From NCBI RefSeq assembly GCF_001306915.1, contig NZ_LJTC01000004.1:134608-198607 (forward strand): a stretch of DNA of 64,000 nucleotides, written 5' to 3'. The notes beneath the pieces were generated by a model. It made no database searches and was not told where the DNA came from. It was given only the letters and a program-made list of their open reading frames with translations. Source of the stretch: Pseudoalteromonas lipolytica. Lineage in GTDB: Bacteria; Pseudomonadota; Gammaproteobacteria; Enterobacterales; Alteromonadaceae. The translations under genes and the position numbers were made by a program. Shown in pieces: positions 60,861 to 64,000 of the stretch. The first letter of the stretch is position 1. Every line of letters begins with the position of its first letter.

Positions 60861-60877
60861 TGCACTAAGTTGGTGCG
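60861..60877. promoter_or_regulatory. NtrC-binding site upstream of glnA
   Basis: TGCACTAAGTTGGTGCG, closely matching the NtrC dyad TGCACCA-N3-TGGTGCA. Its centre is about 98 bp upstream of the predicted start. A second GGTGC half-site (60893-60897) begins exactly 21 bp farther, two helical turns, so two activator dimers could bind on one face. Confidence 0.75.
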
Positions 60878-61232
60878 TAAAAAGATCATTCTGGTGCGTA
60901 AAAAGTGCGACCTTGTTTTGCACAATTATTGAGCGTGCCAATTTTTCGGTTATGAACACGATTTAGTGCCAAAATATGGTTCAAAAACTAAAATTTCGCC
61001 AGTTTTGAGCTCAGATTCACTTTAATTTTCATAAATTTGTCATTTATAAAACAGATACTTATAAAAAGCCTGAAGAAAGTTTATAAATTTATATTGGATA
61101 AACTTTCATCCATGCCATTATTAAGGGATAATATGCGCCCTTTTAAATCCTATGCTGGGACATCTGGTGAAAACGCAGGTGACTGCGTAGATCTTGCAGG
61201 ATCAATGAGATTCAATTTCTCTGAGAAAAAAT

Positions 61233-63056
61233 ATGAGCATCGAAAAGTTAAGAAATATAGCGATTATCGCCCACGTTGACCACGGTAAAACAACTTTGGT
61301 TGATAAACTGCTTGAGCAATCAGGCACATTAGAAACGCGCGGCGGTAACGAAGAGCGCGTAATGGACTCAAACGACATTGAGAAAGAACGTGGTATTACC
61401 ATTTTAGCTAAGAACACAGCTATCTCTTGGAACGACTACCATATCAATATCGTAGACACCCCAGGACACGCCGACTTCGGTGGTGAAGTAGAACGCGTAC
61501 TTTCGATGGCTGACTCAGTATTGCTACTTGTTGATGCTCAAGAAGGTCCAATGCCGCAAACGCGTTTCGTAACGCAAAAAGCATTCGCACAAGGTTTAAC
61601 GCCGATTGTTGTTATCAACAAAATCGACAAACCTGGTGCACGTCCTGACTGGGTTATGGACCAAGTTTTCGATTTATTCGATAACCTAGGTGCAACTGAC
61701 GAACAGTTAGACTTTAAAGTAATCTATGCATCAGCTATCAACGGCTGGGCAACAATGGATTTAGACGAGCCATCAGATAACATGGAACCAATGTTCCAGA
61801 TGATCGTTGACGAAGTATCTCCACCGGATGCAGATCCTGAAGGTGCTTTCCAAATGCAAATTTCTCAGCTTGACTACAACTCATACATCGGTGTTATCGG
61901 TGTAGGTCGTATCAAGCGTGGTACTGTTCGTCCTAACCAACAGGTGACTGTTGTAAGCGCAGACGGTACTAAGCGTAACGGTAAAGTTGGCCAAGTAATG
62001 AGCTACTTAGGTCTTGAGCGTCATGAAGCAGAATCTGCAGGCGCAGGTGACATCATTGCAATCACTGGTCTTGGTGAGCTGAAAATCTCAGACACTATCT
62101 GTGATGTAAATACCGTTGAAGCATTACCACCACTAAGCGTTGATGAGCCTACAGTAACAATGACGTTCTCTGTAAACACATCACCATTTGCTGGTAAAGA
62201 AGGTAAATTCGTAACGTCACGTAACATTCTTGAGCGTTTACAAGCTGAGCTTGTTCACAACGTTGCATTACGTGTTGAAGAAACTGACAACCCAGATAGC
62301 TTCCGTGTTTCTGGTCGTGGTGAGTTACACTTAGGTATCTTAATCGAGAACATGCGTCGTGAAGGTTACGAGCTTGCGGTATCTCGTCCACAAGTAATCC
62401 TTCGTGAAGTTGATGGTCAAAAAGAAGAGCCATACGAAACACTTACAATCGACTGTCAAGAAGAGCACCAAGGTTCTATCATGGAACAAATTGGTCTTCG
62501 TAAGGGTGAACTAACAGACATGTCTCCAGATGGTAAAGGCCGTGTACGTATGGACTTTATGATCCCAAGCCGTGGCTTAATTGGTTTCCAAACTGAATTC
62601 ATGACATTAACGTCTGGTTCTGGTCTTCTTTACCACACATTCGATCACTACGGTCCACATAAAGGCGGTACTATCGGTGCTCGTAAGAATGGTGTAATGA
62701 TTGCAAACGCAACTGGTAAAGCACTTACTAACGCATTATTCAACTTACAAGACCGTGGTAAGTTATTCATCGGTCACGGTGTTGAAGTTTACGAAGGTAT
62801 GGTTATCGGTATCCACAGCCGTGACAACGACCTAACTGTAAACGCGCTTAAAGGTAAGCAACTTACAAACGTTCGTGCATCGGGTACAGATGAAGCACAA
62901 ACGCTTGTTCCACCACTAAACTACACGCTTGAACAAGCGATTGAGTTCATCGATGATGACGAGTTAGTGGAAGTAACACCTGAGAACATCCGTATTCGTA
63001 AGCGTCACTTAACTGAAAGTGAGCGTAAGCGTGCGAGCCGTGCAGCTAAAGACTAA
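61233..63056 (+). CDS. typA: GTP-binding translation factor TypA/BipA
   Basis: Ribosome-associated GTPase of the EF-G class, needed for growth at low temperature and for 50S assembly. 607 residues. G1 [11 protein letters not shown]2 ERGITI, G3 DTPGHADF, G4 [10 protein letters not shown]; the C-terminal half has [18 protein letters not shown] and the BipA-specific tail. Monocistronic with a strong terminator. Confidence 0.97.
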   Translation: MSIEKLRNIAIIAHVDHGKTTLVDKLLEQSGTLETRGGNEERVMDSNDIEKERGITILAKNTAISWNDYHINIVDTPGHADFGGEVERVLSMADSVLLLVDAQEGPMPQTRFVTQKAFAQGLTPIVVINKIDKPGARPDWVMDQVFDLFDNLGATDEQLDFKVIYASAINGWATMDLDEPSDNMEPMFQMIVDEVSPPDADPEGAFQMQISQLDYNSYIGVIGVGRIKRGTVRPNQQVTVVSADGTKRNGKVGQVMSYLGLERHEAESAGAGDIIAITGLGELKISDTICDVNTVEALPPLSVDEPTVTMTFSVNTSPFAGKEGKFVTSRNILERLQAELVHNVALRVEETDNPDSFRVSGRGELHLGILIENMRREGYELAVSRPQVILREVDGQKEEPYETLTIDCQEEHQGSIMEQIGLRKGELTDMSPDGKGRVRMDFMIPSRGLIGFQTEFMTLTSGSGLLYHTFDHYGPHKGGTIGARKNGVMIANATGKALTNALFNLQDRGKLFIGHGVEVYEGMVIGIHSRDNDLTVNALKGKQLTNVRASGTDEAQTLVPPLNYTLEQAIEFIDDDELVEVTPENIRIRKRHLTESERKRASRAAKD

Positions 63057-63085
63057 AAACGTCTTTTAGTTTTGCAAAATAGAAG

Positions 63086-63117
63086 CCGCCGTATTGAAAA
63101 ATACGGCGGTTTTTTTG
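63086..63117 (+). terminator. Intrinsic terminator of typA
   Basis: Perfect 10-bp stem CCGCCGTATT / AATACGGCGG (63086-63095 with 63100-63109), tetraloop GAAA, T-run after. Confidence 0.93.
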
Positions 63118-63135
63118 TTTTAGTGTAAGCCAGGT

Positions 63136-63166
63136 AGGTTGGGCAGAGCGAAGCGAAACCCAACTT
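63136..63166. repeat. REP-like short hairpin
   Basis: GTTGGG (63138-63143) and CCCAAC (63159-63164) enclose CAGAGCGAAGCGAAA; flanking AG and TT extend the stem through one G-T pair. Sequences of the form GTTGGGC...GCGAAGC...CCCAAC recur between genes in many bacterial genomes. Only one copy is visible here, so it is called by form. Confidence 0.5.
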
Positions 63167-63258
63167 AATTTATATAGATTTCTAAACGCAACTCGCAACT
63201 TTTTACTAACTCCCCCATCTGTACTATCTTTTCTAAATCCAACTTGCAGGAGAGTAAG

Positions 63259-63684
63259 ATGTATTTAGTTAGACTGATTTATACAAGTGAAATTAGCGAT
63301 GGGTTTGGGCCTAATGATATTGAGGATATTCTCGAAAAGGCGAAAAAGAAAAATGCTGAATGTAATGTAACAGGGCTACTTTGTTTTAATAGTACTCATT
63401 TTATGCAGTGTCTTGAAGGATCGCGAAAAGCAGTGAATGCAACGTATCATCGTATTTTGAATGATAAAAGGCATCGCAACATTATCATGCTGAACTATTG
63501 CGAAATTGCAGAGCGGGAATTCGAAAAGTGGTCGATGGGGTACATACCATATTCAAAACTAACAACGCCATTAAATATTAAATACTCAGGTACTAGCGAT
63601 TTTAATCCATTAGCAATGTCAGCAGGAAGTGCTCACAAATTGATGCTTGCTTTGCGAGACTCCATGCTGGATAAAGTTATTTAA
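63259..63684 (+). CDS. BLUF-domain blue-light photoreceptor
   Basis: 141 residues from the ATG at 63259 (GGAG at 63249-63252); a TTG five codons upstream is rejected. FAD-binding BLUF domain: photoactive Tyr8 in LIYTS, Asn32 of the flavin pocket, Gln50 in FMQCLEG, and Trp91/Met93 in KWSMGY, matching the numbering of short cyanobacterial PixD. The C-terminal ~45 residues are helical. No effector domain is attached, so signalling must go through a partner; c-di-GMP enzymes are one possibility in this genus (inference). Confidence 0.92.
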   Translation: MYLVRLIYTSEISDGFGPNDIEDILEKAKKKNAECNVTGLLCFNSTHFMQCLEGSRKAVNATYHRILNDKRHRNIIMLNYCEIAEREFEKWSMGYIPYSKLTTPLNIKYSGTSDFNPLAMSAGSAHKLMLALRDSMLDKVI

Positions 63685-63699
63685 TATTAGCCCGTACCT

Positions 63700-64000
63700 T
63701 TAAAGCGGGATTTGCTCTCCTTCGTTCATTATATAAACCGGAACTTGGCTGTTCATCTGCTTTTGCATATTTAACAACCTAAGTAATGCCGAATGACTTG
63801 AATGGTCACCCATTTGCCAGCTTGAGTTGCCGTAACCCCATGGGATCATCACTTTACAGCTTAACTCTTCTGCCGCGTTTAATGCATCTTCAGGTGTAGT
63901 ATGAACATAACGATACCACTTACCATCTTCTTCATGGTAGTAGGAAGCAATTGGCATTAAGCACACATCAATCTCGCCGTATTTTTGCTTAATATCTTGA
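63700..64000 (-). CDS. Metallo-beta-lactamase-fold hydrolase, C-terminal part (cut by window end)
   Basis: The last 100 codons of a gene that runs past the right edge; the frame stays open to position 64000. CLMPIASYYHEEDGKWYRYVH and HTTPEDALNAAEELSCKVMIPWGYGNSSW resemble the C-terminal region of UlaG/NAPE-PLD-type metallo-beta-lactamase hydrolases (His after the P-x-x-A helix). A GTG at 63966 is not the start. The N-terminal zinc motif HxHxDH lies outside. Confidence 0.7.
   Translation of the reverse strand, partial: QDIKQKYGEIDVCLMPIASYYHEEDGKWYRYVHTTPEDALNAAEELSCKVMIPWGYGNSSWQMGDHSSHSALLRLLNMQKQMNSQVPVYIMNEGEQIPL

Larger units (their letters stand above)
60726..61232. other. 507-bp divergent region glnA-typA
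   Basis: Holds the glnA sigma-54 promoter and NtrC site (listed separately) near the glnA end. The typA side is AT-rich; a weak sigma-70 candidate is TTTCAT (61104-61109) with GATAAT (61127-61132), 17-bp spacing. No tRNA, small RNA or reading frame that I could support; apparent reading frames there run against these sites. Confidence 0.5.

Noticed and set aside
60918..60940. TTGGCAC on the minus strand as another sigma-54 promoter for glnA
   Set aside because: The GC of the -12 box is missing at the needed 10-bp distance from GG.
61037..61279. 80-codon plus frame before typA
   Set aside because: Overlaps the typA start out of frame, has no ribosome-binding site and no recognisable protein.

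Overview
The window looks like the chromosome of a marine gammaproteobacterium of the Alteromonadales, most probably Pseudoalteromonas or a close relative. This is inferred from the AT-leaning base composition, the ubiE-ubiJ-ubiB-tatABCD order, the glnA / DUF4124 / glnL / glnG order, and the large secreted nucleases. No database was searched. Nearly all the DNA is compact housekeeping sequence; no rRNA, tRNA, CRISPR, prophage or transposase gene was seen.

Layout. 1-3.3 kb: a small membrane protein and a secreted ExeM/NucH-type nuclease. 3.4-12.1 kb (minus strand): ubiE, ubiJ, ubiB (ubiquinone synthesis), tatA, tatB, tatC (twin-arginine export), an unassigned periplasmic protein, tatD, a membrane diguanylate cyclase and hemB. 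12.2-19.6 kb: a degenerate GGDEF protein, a DUF885 lipoprotein, a small secreted-protein gene broken by a 261-bp MITE-like element, a LysR/SDR pair and a membrane-anchored glutamate-synthase-like protein. 19.7-28.5 kb: an almost complete methionine salvage island (mtnK<>mtnA and mtnBCD<>aminotransferase-omega-amidase), with the same MetJ-like double box in both divergent promoters. 28.6-35.1 kb: manC/cpsB, an alpha/beta-hydrolase-like protein, an EVE-domain protein, tesB and plsB.

35.3-40.5 kb: the S10 ribosomal protein operon (rpsJ to rpsQ), with a leader attenuator and a strong terminator directly after rpsQ; the spc operon does not follow. 40.6-44.0 kb: a TonB/TolA-like protein, an orphan, a GT29-like glycosyltransferase and a secreted endonuclease I. 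44.4-48.7 kb: cysJ, cysI, cysH (assimilatory sulfate reduction). 48.8-55.6 kb: a periplasmic solute-binding protein, small unknowns, acnA, an S4 RNA-binding protein and a lipoprotein whose ribosome-binding site lies in a perfect hairpin. 55.6-60.7 kb: the nitrogen-control cluster (cyclic-nucleotide-binding protein, glnG, glnL, a DUF4124 protein, glnA) with a sigma-54 promoter and an NtrC site. 61.2-64 kb: typA/bipA, a BLUF photoreceptor and the 3' part of a metallo-beta-lactamase-fold hydrolase cut by the window edge.

How they fit together. Sulfur is a theme: cysJIH makes sulfide for cysteine and methionine, and the mtn genes recycle the methylthio group of methylthioadenosine. The Tat genes export folded cofactor proteins; ubi and hemB support respiration. 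Two secreted nucleases suggest use of environmental DNA. No clear new multi-gene defence or biosynthetic system was found. The most informative structures are the MITE insertion that splits a signal peptide with exactly restorable reading frame, the paired MetJ-like sites, and two inverted repeats built around ribosome-binding sites near 54 kb.
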